21,051 nt of DNA from an uncultured Lachnospiraceae bacterium (GTDB lineage Bacteria; Bacillota; Clostridia; Lachnospirales; Lachnospiraceae), in assembly GCA_910586725.1 (NCBI GenBank), contig CAJUJL010000047.1, forward strand, positions 1 to 21,051. The letters are read 5' to 3'. Positions 1 through 6,708 of this stretch are shown piece by piece (the stretch's first letter is position 1; the number at the start of each line of letters is the position of its first letter). The notes under the pieces are model-generated. The model was not told the DNA's origin and made no database searches. It worked only from the letters and a program-made list of their open reading frames with translations. The position numbers and the translations under genes were made by a program.

Positions 1-28
1 GAGATTCGTATTTTAAGTTTTAGAGTTT

Positions 29-47
29 AAAAATCGGTATTAACCGA
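29..47 (-). terminator. Rho-independent terminator after the SPFH/RHH genes
   Basis: Read on the minus strand, a 5-bp stem TCGGT/ACCGA with a TAAT loop (plus-strand arms 34-38 and 43-47) is followed directly by five T residues (29-33). It lies 30 bases beyond the stop of the ribbon-helix-helix gene. The stem is short, so termination may be only partial. Confidence 0.6.
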
Positions 48-76
48 CAGCCCCCTGAAACAGAAAGAGATAAAAT

Positions 77-277
77 CTAAATGTCCAGTTTTGGAGGTAT
101 GTCGATTTCATCCGAGACATATTTTCCATTCTTCTTCCGCTGACGCACACATTCCGATAAAAGATATTCGATCTGACCGTTGACGGAGCGGAAATCATCT
201 TCTGCCCAGGCGGCAATGGCATCGTAGAGTTTGGGCGAGAGTCTGAGCGGAATTTGTTTTTTCTTATTATCCGGCAT
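77..277 (-). CDS. Arc/CopG-type ribbon-helix-helix DNA-binding protein
   Basis: A 66-residue protein resembling the Arc/MetJ ribbon-helix-helix fold. An N-terminal basic stretch leads into the β-strand segment IPLRLSP (about residues 9-15). Two helices follow, with the turn near RSVNGQIEYLLSECV (about 30-44); the SxNxxIxxLL pattern is typical of Arc-like proteins. Such proteins dimerise and insert a two-stranded β-ribbon into the DNA major groove. The gene starts two bases after the stop of the upstream membrane SPFH gene on the same strand, so the two are almost certainly cotranscribed and probably translationally coupled. It could be an antitoxin-like autoregulator, but no toxin-like small gene is next to it unless the SPFH protein is the partner. 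Operator and target are unknown. The fold is fairly secure; the role is not. Confidence 0.8.
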   Translation of the reverse strand: MPDNKKKQIPLRLSPKLYDAIAAWAEDDFRSVNGQIEYLLSECVRQRKKNGKYVSDEIDIPPKLDI

Positions 278-279
278 GA

Positions 280-1275
280 CTAGTAAAGGCTTCCAGAGTT
301 GATGATAGGCTGTGCATCGTGATTTCCGCAGAGAACGACCAGAAGATTGGATACCATTGCCGCTTTTCGTTCTTCATCCAGTTTCACGGTTTCATTTTCA
401 TTTAAGCGTTCAAGAGCCATTTCCACCATGCCTACAGCCCCGTCTACAATCATTTTTCTGGCGTCAATAATAGCGGAAGCCTGCTGTCTTTGCAGCATGG
501 TAGCCGCGATTTCCGGCGCGTAGGCTAAGTATGTAATACGCGCTTCTACGATTTCAAGTCCGGCTTCGGATACTTTTTCCTGAATTTCTTCTTTGATCCT
601 TTTGGCGACGGTTTCGCTGGAACCGCGCAGACTTCCTTCATCTGCAATGCCGTCTCCCGTGGTATCCACGTTCGGAGCCACGTCGTAGGGATAAATGCGT
701 ACAATATTCCTTAGGGCGCTGTCGCATTGCAGGGATAAAAATTCCTTGTAATTATCGACGTTAAAAACAGCTTTTGCGGTATTTTGGATGCGCCAGGTTA
801 CGGCGATTCCAATTTCAATGGGATTTCCAAGGCAGTCGTTGATTTTCTGGCGGTTGTTGTTAAGCGTCATGATTTTTAAAGAGAGCTTCTTGTTAAACAT
901 TTCCGGATCTATGTTGTTTGGATTTTTTGGGGATTTCACATCGCCGCTTTGGTTCAGCTTTGTCTTTGCAGCGGGATTGACCGCAATGCAGAAAGGATTG
1001 ACAAAATAAAATCCGGAATCTTTCAGGGTGCCAATGTAGCGTCCGAATAAGGTGAGAACGAGAGCCTCCTGCGGATTGAGGACTTTCAGGCCGGGCCAGA
1101 GCAGCCAGGTTGTGCTAAGGAAAATAATGCCGACGATCATAAGAGCCGGGCTTTTGCCGTCGTTAAGCATAAATGCTCCCTTGATGGTTGCTGCAATGGC
1201 CGCCGCGTAGATGAGCAGAGAGAGCAGCAGTACCAGGAAACCGTTTTTTTTGTTTTTTAAAATAATTTCTTTCAT
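280..1275 (-). CDS. SPFH/band-7 domain membrane protein
   Basis: Starting at the internal ATG at 1275 gives 331 residues. That start has an AAAGGG ribosome site seven bases upstream; an ATG ten codons earlier lacks one and overlaps the -10 element of the proposed promoter. Two hydrophobic segments open the protein (about residues 12-34 and 45-62). The band-7 start follows, with LNPQEALVLTLFGRYIGTL and then GFYFVNPF, typical of prohibitin/stomatin-like SPFH proteins. A later stretch with VEARITYLAYAPEIAATMLQR and QQASAIIDARK is the usual SPFH helical region. SPFH proteins form large membrane rings or scaffolds that organise membrane microdomains or regulate membrane proteases. The specific role here is unknown. 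The only operon partner visible is the downstream ribbon-helix-helix protein. Confidence 0.88.
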   Translation of the reverse strand: MKEIILKNKKNGFLVLLLSLLIYAAAIAATIKGAFMLNDGKSPALMIVGIIFLSTTWLLWPGLKVLNPQEALVLTLFGRYIGTLKDSGFYFVNPFCIAVNPAAKTKLNQSGDVKSPKNPNNIDPEMFNKKLSLKIMTLNNNRQKINDCLGNPIEIGIAVTWRIQNTAKAVFNVDNYKEFLSLQCDSALRNIVRIYPYDVAPNVDTTGDGIADEGSLRGSSETVAKRIKEEIQEKVSEAGLEIVEARITYLAYAPEIAATMLQRQQASAIIDARKMIVDGAVGMVEMALERLNENETVKLDEERKAAMVSNLLVVLCGNHDAQPIINSGSLY

Positions 1276-1303
1276 AGAGATGCCCTTTCTTTTTGATATA
1301 TAC

Positions 1304-1332
1304 ATAATATCATTTTAATATCATATGCGCAA
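1304..1332 (-). promoter_or_regulatory. Putative σA promoter of the SPFH-RHH pair
   Basis: On the minus strand TTGCGC (1332-1327) and TATTAT (1309-1304) are separated by 17 bases, about 29 bases before the chosen SPFH start. The -35 matches the consensus only in its first three bases. It faces away from the plus-strand promoter at 1351-1379. Confidence 0.5.
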
Positions 1333-1350
1333 GCATTGTTTAAGAAAAGA

Positions 1351-1379
1351 ATGACAAAAATATGGCCTTATGGTATGAT
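1351..1379 (+). promoter_or_regulatory. σA promoter of the ACT-UPF0210 operon
   Basis: ATGACA (1351-1356) and TATGAT (1374-1379) are separated by exactly 17 bases. Each hexamer differs from the σA consensus by one base. Transcription would start near 1386, leaving a leader of about 60 bases that contains the hairpin at 1397-1423. Confidence 0.7.
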
Positions 1380-1396
1380 GAAAAAAATATTTTAGA

Positions 1397-1423
1397 AAGG
1401 AAGTCCCGGTGCGGGAGTTCCTT
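1397..1423 (+). promoter_or_regulatory. Leader hairpin upstream of the ACT-domain gene
   Basis: Arms 1397-1408 and 1412-1423 form an imperfect 12-bp stem with one G-G mismatch, topped by a three-base GTG loop. The core is TCCCG/CGGGA. No T-run follows, so it does not look like a terminator. It begins about ten bases after the predicted transcription start and ends eight bases before the ribosome site at 1432-1439. It could stabilise the mRNA or bind a regulator; this is inferred from structure alone. Confidence 0.5.
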
Positions 1424-1446
1424 GAAAACAGAAAGGTGAAGTGAAA

Positions 1447-1731
1447 ATGGAGAAATCTGCGGATAAGACGATTATAACAGTGGTGGGAAAAGATACGGTT
1501 GGAATTATTGCAAAGGTATGCACGTATCTTGCTGAGAATGGCATAAATGTTCTGGATATTTCTCAGACCATAGTACAGGATTTTTTTAATATGATGATGA
1601 TTGTGGATATGAATGGGGCCCAGAAACCTTTTGGAGAATGTTCGAAAGATCTGGAGCAGCTGGGAGAAGAAATCGGAGTCAGCATCAAATGCCAGAGAGA
1701 AGAGATTTTCCGGAAGATGCATCGGATTTAA
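1447..1731 (+). CDS. ACT domain-containing protein (UPF0237 type)
   Basis: A 94-residue protein that is a single ACT domain: strand TIITVVGKDTVGIIAKV, helix over YLAENGINVLDISQ, then strand FFNMMMIVDM. The G-x-x-G-I turn (GKDTVGII) is where ACT domains usually bind small ligands such as amino acids. ATG at 1447 is preferred over GTG at 1441, because the AGGTGA ribosome site ends at 1439 and leaves seven bases to the ATG but only one to the GTG. The next gene, a UPF0210/PFL protein, starts 15 bases later. Single-ACT UPF0237 proteins next to UPF0210 are a recurring arrangement in Firmicutes, including streptococci. A ligand-sensing or allosteric role for the partner is inferred; the ligand is unknown. 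Confidence 0.85.
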   Translation: MEKSADKTIITVVGKDTVGIIAKVCTYLAENGINVLDISQTIVQDFFNMMMIVDMNGAQKPFGECSKDLEQLGEEIGVSIKCQREEIFRKMHRI

Positions 1732-1746
1732 GCAGGGGAGGCCGCT

Positions 1747-3111
1747 ATGATTAATATTTGGGAAGTAAAAGAGACCAATGAAATGATTGAACAGGAAAAT
1801 TTGGATGTGCGTACAATTACGCTTGGCGTCAGTCTTTTGGACTGCATTGACGCCGATCTGAAAAAGCTCAATCAAAATATTTACAACAAAATTACGAAGA
1901 CGGCGCAAAATCTTGCCGCGGTCGGAGAAGAAATTGAACGTGAATTTGCGATACCAATTGTCAATAAGAGGATTTCTGTTACGCCGATTGCCCTGGTAGG
2001 AGGAGCAGCCTGTAAGACGCCGGAAGATTTTGCGACGATTGCGGATACGATGGACGCCGCGGCGAAAGAAGTTGGCGTCAATTTAATCGGCGGATATTCG
2101 GCTCTGGTGTCCAAAGGCATGACGGCAGCGGATGAATTGCTGATCCGGTCAATTCCAATGGCGCTTTGCCGGACGGAACGCGTATGCAGTTCCGTGAATC
2201 TGGCTTCCTCAAAAACAGGCATCAATATGGACGCTGTACGTCTGATGGGAGAGATTTTGCTTGAAGTGGCGGAAAGGTCAAAAGACAGGGATTCTGTTGA
2301 CTGTATGAAACTTGTGGTATTTTGCAACGCGCCGGACGACAATCCGTTTATGGCAGGTGCGTTTCACGGCGTGACGGAAGCGGACGCCGTGCTGAATATT
2401 GGCGTCAGCGGGCCAGGCGTTGTAAAGACGGCGCTGGAAAAAGTGCGCGGCGAAAGCTTTGAGACGCTTTGCGAGACGATTAAGAAGACGGCTTTTAAAG
2501 TTACGCGCGTAGGGCAGCTTGTGGCGCAGGAGGCGTCCCGGATGCTTGGCATACCATTTGGAATTATTGATTTGTCGCTTGCTCCTACGCCGGCGATTGG
2601 AGACAGTGTCGCAGACATTTTATGTGAAATCGGTCTGGAGTATGCGGGGGCGCCTGGAACGACGGCTGCGCTTGCTTTGCTGAATGATCAGGTAAAAAAA
2701 GGCGGCGTTATGGCGTCTTCTTACGTGGGAGGCTTAAGCGGAGCGTTTATTCCGGTCAGTGAGGATCAGGGGATGATTGATTCCGTGCAGGCGGGCGCGA
2801 TTACGCTTGAGAAGCTGGAAGCTATGACGTGCGTTTGCTCTGTGGGGCTTGATATGATAGCGATTCCGGGGGATACAAGCGCGGCTTCGATTTCCGGCAT
2901 CATTGCGGATGAGATGGCGCTTGGGATGGTCAATCAGAAAACAACGGCGGCAAGGCTGATTCCGGTTATTGGAAAAGGCGTGGGCGATACGGTGGAGTTT
3001 GGCGGATTGTTTGGCTATGCGCCGATTATGCCGGTAAATACGTTTTCCTGTAAGGATTTTATCAGTCGAAAAGGCAGAATTCCGGCTCCGATTCACAGTT
3101 TTAAAAATTAG
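1747..3111 (+). CDS. PFL family protein (UPF0210, DUF711)
   Basis: 454 residues, full length for the UPF0210/DUF711 family, whose members show remote similarity to pyruvate formate-lyase-like glycyl-radical folds. Family-like segments include the N-terminal VKETNEMIEQENLDVRTITL, then IPIVNKRISVTPIALVGGAA, LIGGYSALVSKGMT, GVSGPGVV and IIDLSLAPTPAIGDSVADIL. The ATG at 1747 follows a strong GGGGAGG site. The C-terminus around VIGKGVGDTVEFGGLFGYAPIMPV is intact, so the gene is not truncated. Together with the preceding ACT-domain gene it forms a two-gene operon driven from 1351-1379. No biochemical function is firmly assigned to the family as far as I know. I do not see a canonical glycyl-radical loop and would not call it an active formate-lyase. 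Confidence 0.9.
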   Translation: MINIWEVKETNEMIEQENLDVRTITLGVSLLDCIDADLKKLNQNIYNKITKTAQNLAAVGEEIEREFAIPIVNKRISVTPIALVGGAACKTPEDFATIADTMDAAAKEVGVNLIGGYSALVSKGMTAADELLIRSIPMALCRTERVCSSVNLASSKTGINMDAVRLMGEILLEVAERSKDRDSVDCMKLVVFCNAPDDNPFMAGAFHGVTEADAVLNIGVSGPGVVKTALEKVRGESFETLCETIKKTAFKVTRVGQLVAQEASRMLGIPFGIIDLSLAPTPAIGDSVADILCEIGLEYAGAPGTTAALALLNDQVKKGGVMASSYVGGLSGAFIPVSEDQGMIDSVQAGAITLEKLEAMTCVCSVGLDMIAIPGDTSAASISGIIADEMALGMVNQKTTAARLIPVIGKGVGDTVEFGGLFGYAPIMPVNTFSCKDFISRKGRIPAPIHSFKN

Positions 3112-3137
3112 GGGAATGGTTTTTGGGAAGGGGGTTC

Positions 3138-3166
3138 TTGTAAAACTATTTTGCGTATGCTATAAT
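3138..3166 (+). promoter_or_regulatory. σA promoter of the purO-purH operon
   Basis: TTGTAA (3138-3143) and a perfect TATAAT (3161-3166) are 17 bases apart. Transcription would start near 3173, giving a leader of about 50 bases, too short for a purine riboswitch. No PurR-box-like palindrome was recognised. Confidence 0.8.
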
Positions 3167-3225
3167 CCCATTGCAAATTTTATGATGTTTTATGTCTGAT
3201 TTAAGCGAAAGGAATGGATAGAATT

Positions 3226-3939
3226 ATGGAATTGTTATCATTAGAAGAACAGCTTCGCAGCAATGCTTATCCTGGCCGGGGAATTGTGATTGGAAAAAGC
3301 CAGGATAACAAAAACGCGGTTACGGCGTATTTTATTATGGGAAGAAGCGAAAACAGCCGCAACCGGATTTTTGTGGAAGATGGAAAAGGAATTCGTACGC
3401 AGGCGTTTGATCCTGCGAAATTGAGTGATCCAAGTTTGATTATTTATGCGCCGGTCCGTGTTTTGGGCAATAAAACGATTGTGACAAACGGCGATCAGAC
3501 GGATACGATTTATGAAGGAATGGACAGGCAGCAGACGTTTGAGCAATCGCTTCGTATTCGGGAATTTGAACCGGACGCGCCGAATTTTACGCCGAGAATT
3601 TCCGGAATACTGCATATAGAGAACGACACTTACAACTATGCCATGTCTATTTTAAAAAGCGGCAGCGGCAATAAAAAATCCTGCAGCCGGTATACGTTTG
3701 CATACGAAAATCCCAAAGAGGGAGAAGGCCATTACATCCATACTTATATGGGAGACGGCAATCCGCTTCCAAGTTTTGAAGGAGAACCCGAATGGGTCAG
3801 AATAGAAGGGGATATTGACAGCTTTACCGAAAGGGTCTGGAACAGCCTGAATGAACAAAATAAAGTATCTCTTTTTGTGCGTTTTATTGACCTGGCTACA
3901 GGGAAATACGAGTCCCGCATTGTAAATAAGAATAAATAG
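3226..3939 (+). CDS. purO: IMP cyclohydrolase, PurO type
   Basis: A 237-residue protein of the PurO/IMP_cyclohyd family. It closes the ring of FAICAR to give IMP, the last step of de novo purine synthesis, in the cytoplasm. The N-terminal YPGRGIVIG (about residues 15-23) is the family's GRG signature, followed by AVTAYFIMGRSENSRNR. The next gene encodes the enzyme making its substrate. ATG at 3226 is preferred: the AAAGGA site at 3208-3213 abuts the earlier ATG at 3214, leaving no spacing, and lies 12 bases from 3226. The downstream AICAR transformylase starts 10 bases after the stop, with its ribosome site overlapping this stop codon. PurO was first described in methanogenic archaea and also occurs in clostridia, so this is likely the only cyclohydrolase of the pair. 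Family confidence is high; the start is less certain. Confidence 0.88.
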   Translation: MELLSLEEQLRSNAYPGRGIVIGKSQDNKNAVTAYFIMGRSENSRNRIFVEDGKGIRTQAFDPAKLSDPSLIIYAPVRVLGNKTIVTNGDQTDTIYEGMDRQQTFEQSLRIREFEPDAPNFTPRISGILHIENDTYNYAMSILKSGSGNKKSCSRYTFAYENPKEGEGHYIHTYMGDGNPLPSFEGEPEWVRIEGDIDSFTERVWNSLNEQNKVSLFVRFIDLATGKYESRIVNKNK

Positions 3940-3949
3940 GAGGATTGTG

Positions 3950-5128
3950 ATGAAAGAGCTGGAATTAAAATACGGATGCAACCCGAATCAGAAGCCTTCC
4001 CGCATTTACGTTGAAAATGGGGAACTGCCGATTCGGGTGTTAAGCGGAAAACCCGGATATATCAACTTTTTGGACGCATTCAACGGCTGGCAGCTGGTAA
4101 GAGAGTTAAAGGCTGCGACAGGACTTGCTGCGGCTGCCTCTTTTAAGCATGTGTCTCCCGCGGGCGCTGCGGTAGGGCTTCCATTGTCAGAGGTAGAGCG
4201 GAAAATTTACTGGGTTGACGATATGGAGGAGGAACTTACTCCCATTGCAAATGCTTATGCGAGAGCCAGAGGAGCGGACCGGATGTCGTCTTTCGGCGAT
4301 TTTATTTCTCTTTCGGATGTCTGTGACAAGGCAACGGCTCTGTTGATCAAACGCGAAGTATCGGACGGCATCATTGCGCCCGGATATACGCCCGGGGCTC
4401 TTGAAATTTTAAAAGCCAAGAAAAACGGCAATTATAATGTGATTGAGATAGATCCGGATTATGAACCGGCACAGATTGAGAAAAAACAGGTATTCGGCAT
4501 TACGTTTGAACAGGGAAGAAATGAATTAAAAATCGATGAAGCGTTTTTTGACAATATTGTCACCGAAAACAAAGAATTAACGAAACAGGCCAGAATAGAT
4601 CTTGCCATTTCCATGATTACATTGAAGTATACACAGTCCAATTCCGTCTGCTACGTCAAAGACGGCCAGGCAATTGGCATCGGAGCCGGACAGCAGAGCC
4701 GCATACATTGTACAAGGCTTGCAGGACAGAAAGCGGACAACTGGTTTTTGCGCCAGGCGCCAAAAGTTTTAAATCTTCCGTTTGTCGATGGCATTCGCCG
4801 GGCGGACAGGGATAATGCCATTGACCTTTACATTGGAGAAGACTATATGGATGTTCTTGCAGACGGCGCATGGGAAGCGGTTTTTAAGGTAAAACCCGAG
4901 ATTTTTACAAGGGAAGAGAAACGTGCATGGCTGGATCAGATGAGGGATGTGACGCTTGGCTCGGATGCATTTTTCCCGTTTGGAGACAATATTGAGCGCG
5001 CGCATAAGAGCGGCGTGAAATATGTGGCGCAGCCGGGAGGTTCCATTCGGGACGATCATGTAATTGAAACCTGCAATAAATACGGAATGGTGATGAGTTT
5101 TACAGGAATTCGCCTGTTTCACCATTAA
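3950..5128 (+). CDS. purH: AICAR transformylase (PurH without the cyclohydrolase domain)
   Basis: 392 residues, matching only the transformylase half of the usual 500-plus-residue bifunctional PurH. It transfers a formyl group from 10-formyltetrahydrofolate to AICAR, giving FAICAR. The segment SFKHVSPAGAAVG (about residues 63-75) carries the adjacent lysine and histidine of the transformylase active site. Other typical pieces are YARARGADRMSSFGDFISLSD, VCYVKDGQAIGIGAGQQSR, DAFFPFGDNIE and AQPGGSIRDD near the end. The N-terminal MGS-like cyclohydrolase domain is missing and is replaced by the separate purO gene just upstream. ATG at 3950 is chosen over GTG at 3947 because it gives five bases of spacing from AGGAGGA (3938-3944). 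No strong terminator is seen after the stop. Confidence 0.93.
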   Translation: MKELELKYGCNPNQKPSRIYVENGELPIRVLSGKPGYINFLDAFNGWQLVRELKAATGLAAAASFKHVSPAGAAVGLPLSEVERKIYWVDDMEEELTPIANAYARARGADRMSSFGDFISLSDVCDKATALLIKREVSDGIIAPGYTPGALEILKAKKNGNYNVIEIDPDYEPAQIEKKQVFGITFEQGRNELKIDEAFFDNIVTENKELTKQARIDLAISMITLKYTQSNSVCYVKDGQAIGIGAGQQSRIHCTRLAGQKADNWFLRQAPKVLNLPFVDGIRRADRDNAIDLYIGEDYMDVLADGAWEAVFKVKPEIFTREEKRAWLDQMRDVTLGSDAFFPFGDNIERAHKSGVKYVAQPGGSIRDDHVIETCNKYGMVMSFTGIRLFHH

Positions 5129-5261
5129 TTGACAGGACGCGGCTAATAAATTTCAATGTAAAGTGAAAAATATTCTATGTTTTAATGATTCCAAATAAGA
5201 TATACTGCATTTGTTAATAGAGTACGTGCAGGACACGTAAAAGGAAGGGAGAAAAAGCAAA
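5129..5261 (+). promoter_or_regulatory. Upstream region and possible promoter of the mgl operon
   Basis: A 133-base gap. The best -10 candidate is TATACT (5201-5206), but the bases 17 upstream (TGTTTT, 5178-5183) are a poor -35. That would fit a promoter needing an activator such as the YesN-like regulator encoded downstream. A TTGACA at 5129-5134 has no good -10 at the right spacing. An AT-rich stretch at 5150-5190 could hold regulator sites, but I could not define an operator or a convincing CcpA cre site. Confidence 0.35.
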
Positions 5262-6593
5262 ATGAAAATGAACAAAAAATTTGTTTCCTTAACAATGGTA
5301 GCCATGATGGGTCTTTCACTTGCTGCATGCGGAGACAACGAATCAGAGTCGGCAGATAATAACAATGCAGACGCAACAAATACGGAAGCTCCAACTCCGG
5401 AAGCTGACAATTCAACAGGAGATTCCTCAGATGTAGCAAACAAAGACAAGCCTCTGGTATGGTTTAACCGCCAGCCGTCCAACAGCTCTACAGGAGAGCT
5501 CGACATGGCAGCTTTAAGCTTCAATGACAATACGTATTACGTAGGATTTGATGCAAATCAGGGTGCAGAGCTTCAGGGAGCTATGATCAAAGAGTACATT
5601 GAGGCGAACATTGATACGATTGACCGCAATGGTGATGGCGTAATCGGTTACGTTCTTGCAATTGGTGACATTGGACACAACGATTCTATCGCACGTACAA
5701 GAGGCGTTAGAAAAGCGCTTGGCACCGGTGTTGAGAAAGACGGAGAGATCGACAGCGATCCGGTTGGAACAAATGCAGACGGTTCTGCAACTGTTGTACA
5801 GGATGGAACGCTTGAAATTGGCGGAAAGACCTATACGGTTCGTGAACTTGCTTCTCAGGAAATGAAAAACTCTGCAGGCGCAACATGGGATGCTGCAACA
5901 GCAGGTAATGCAATTGGCACATGGTCATCTTCTTTCGGTGATCAGATTGACGTTATTGCCTCCAACAATGACGGAATGGGAATGTCCATGTTTAATGCAT
6001 GGTCAAAAGAAAATAAAGTTGCAACGTTTGGTTATGACGCAAACAGTGACGCAGTAGCTGCTATTGCAGAAGGATATGGCGGAACGATCAGCCAGCATGC
6101 AGACGTTCAGGCTTACCTGACGCTTCGTGTTCTGCGTAACGCTTTGGACGGCGTAGATGTTGACACAGGTATTGGTACAGCAGATGATGCTGGAAACGTA
6201 CTTAGCGCAGATGTATACACATATAATGCAGATGAGCGTTCTTACTATGCATTGAATGCAGCGGTAACGGCAGACAACTATCAGGATTTCACAGATTCCA
6301 CGAAAGTTTATGAGCCTGTATCCGCACAGCTTGATGAGAGCACACATGCTTCTAAGAAAGTATGGCTTGATATTTACAATGCATCAGATAACTTCTTAAG
6401 CTCCACATATCAGCCTCTGCTTCAGAATTACGATGATTTGTTAAATCTTGATGTTGAGTATATTGGTGGTGATGGACAGACAGAATCTAACATCACAAAC
6501 CGTCTTGGCAATCCGAGTCAGTATGATGCATTTGCTATTAACATGGTTAAAACCGATAATGCAGCTTCCTATACATCACTGCTCAGCCAGTAG
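5262..6593 (+). CDS. mglB: Galactose/glucose-type ABC transporter binding lipoprotein, circularly permuted
   Basis: 443 residues with a lipoprotein signal ending at LAAC (Cys23) and a D/N/T/E-rich linker to about residue 60. The binding fold then starts where normal MglB is already about 85 residues in: PLVWFNRQP (64-72) matches VVFFNKEP of E. coli MglB. YYVG (92-95), the calcium loop DRNGDGVIGYVL (121-132), GHNDSIART (138-146), TWDAAT (208-213), SNNDGMGMS (234-242), FGYDAN (256-261) and GGTISQ (273-278) follow in the usual order. The missing N-terminal piece appears at the end: VWLDIYNASDNFLS (367-380) and AINMV (425-429). Expected ligand residues are present (N69, H139, D141, R145, W209, N236, D259, D376, F378). 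The E. coli lysine after the first asparagine is R70, and the second C-domain asparagine is Q278. About 50 residues (155-205) are inserted. It is first in the mglBAC operon, with ATG at 5262 ten bases after GGGAG. Confidence 0.9.
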   Translation: MKMNKKFVSLTMVAMMGLSLAACGDNESESADNNNADATNTEAPTPEADNSTGDSSDVANKDKPLVWFNRQPSNSSTGELDMAALSFNDNTYYVGFDANQGAELQGAMIKEYIEANIDTIDRNGDGVIGYVLAIGDIGHNDSIARTRGVRKALGTGVEKDGEIDSDPVGTNADGSATVVQDGTLEIGGKTYTVRELASQEMKNSAGATWDAATAGNAIGTWSSSFGDQIDVIASNNDGMGMSMFNAWSKENKVATFGYDANSDAVAAIAEGYGGTISQHADVQAYLTLRVLRNALDGVDVDTGIGTADDAGNVLSADVYTYNADERSYYALNAAVTADNYQDFTDSTKVYEPVSAQLDESTHASKKVWLDIYNASDNFLSSTYQPLLQNYDDLLNLDVEYIGGDGQTESNITNRLGNPSQYDAFAINMVKTDNAASYTSLLSQ

Positions 6594-6626
6594 TCTTTAA
6601 AACATTTCCTTAGGGAAAAAGAGGTG

Positions 6627-6658
6627 TCAGGGAGAAGAAATTCTCCCTGATAATTTTT
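6627..6658 (+). terminator. Stem-loop with T-tract between mglB and mglA (attenuator)
   Basis: A perfect 10-bp stem TCAGGGAGAA/TTCTCCCTGA (6627-6636 and 6641-6650) is capped by a GAAA tetraloop and followed by TAATTTTT. It lies 33 bases after the mglB stop and about 50 before mglA. It probably terminates part of the transcripts and protects the mglB mRNA from 3' decay, giving more binding protein than ATPase and permease. A smaller stem TTTCC/GGAAA precedes it (6605-6618). Confidence 0.75.
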
Positions 6659-6708
6659 AGAATCAGAAACATCGTATCATTAATATACAGATATAGGAGT
6701 AAAAAAGA

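Noticed and set aside
1321..1908. A 195-residue open frame on the minus strand opposite the ACT and UPF0210 genes
   Set aside because: It lies antisense to two well-supported genes, has no ribosome site and shows no family features.
2734..3096. Open frame antisense to the UPF0210 gene
   Set aside because: Its basic, low-complexity composition is typical of a shadow frame of a GC-biased coding strand.
3173..3225. Purine riboswitch or PurR box before purO
   Set aside because: The leader is only about 50 bases and has neither the aptamer core nor a convincing palindrome.
5112..5136. CCTGT/ACAGG pairing at the end of purH as a terminator
   Set aside because: The stem is five base pairs with a long loop, mostly inside the coding sequence, and has no T-tract.
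5262..6593. Frameshift, misassembly or truncated MglB as the explanation of the odd domain order
   Set aside because: A single open frame runs from a lipoprotein signal to the stop. The missing piece is present once, at the C-terminus, with its key residues conserved, which fits permutation better than damage.
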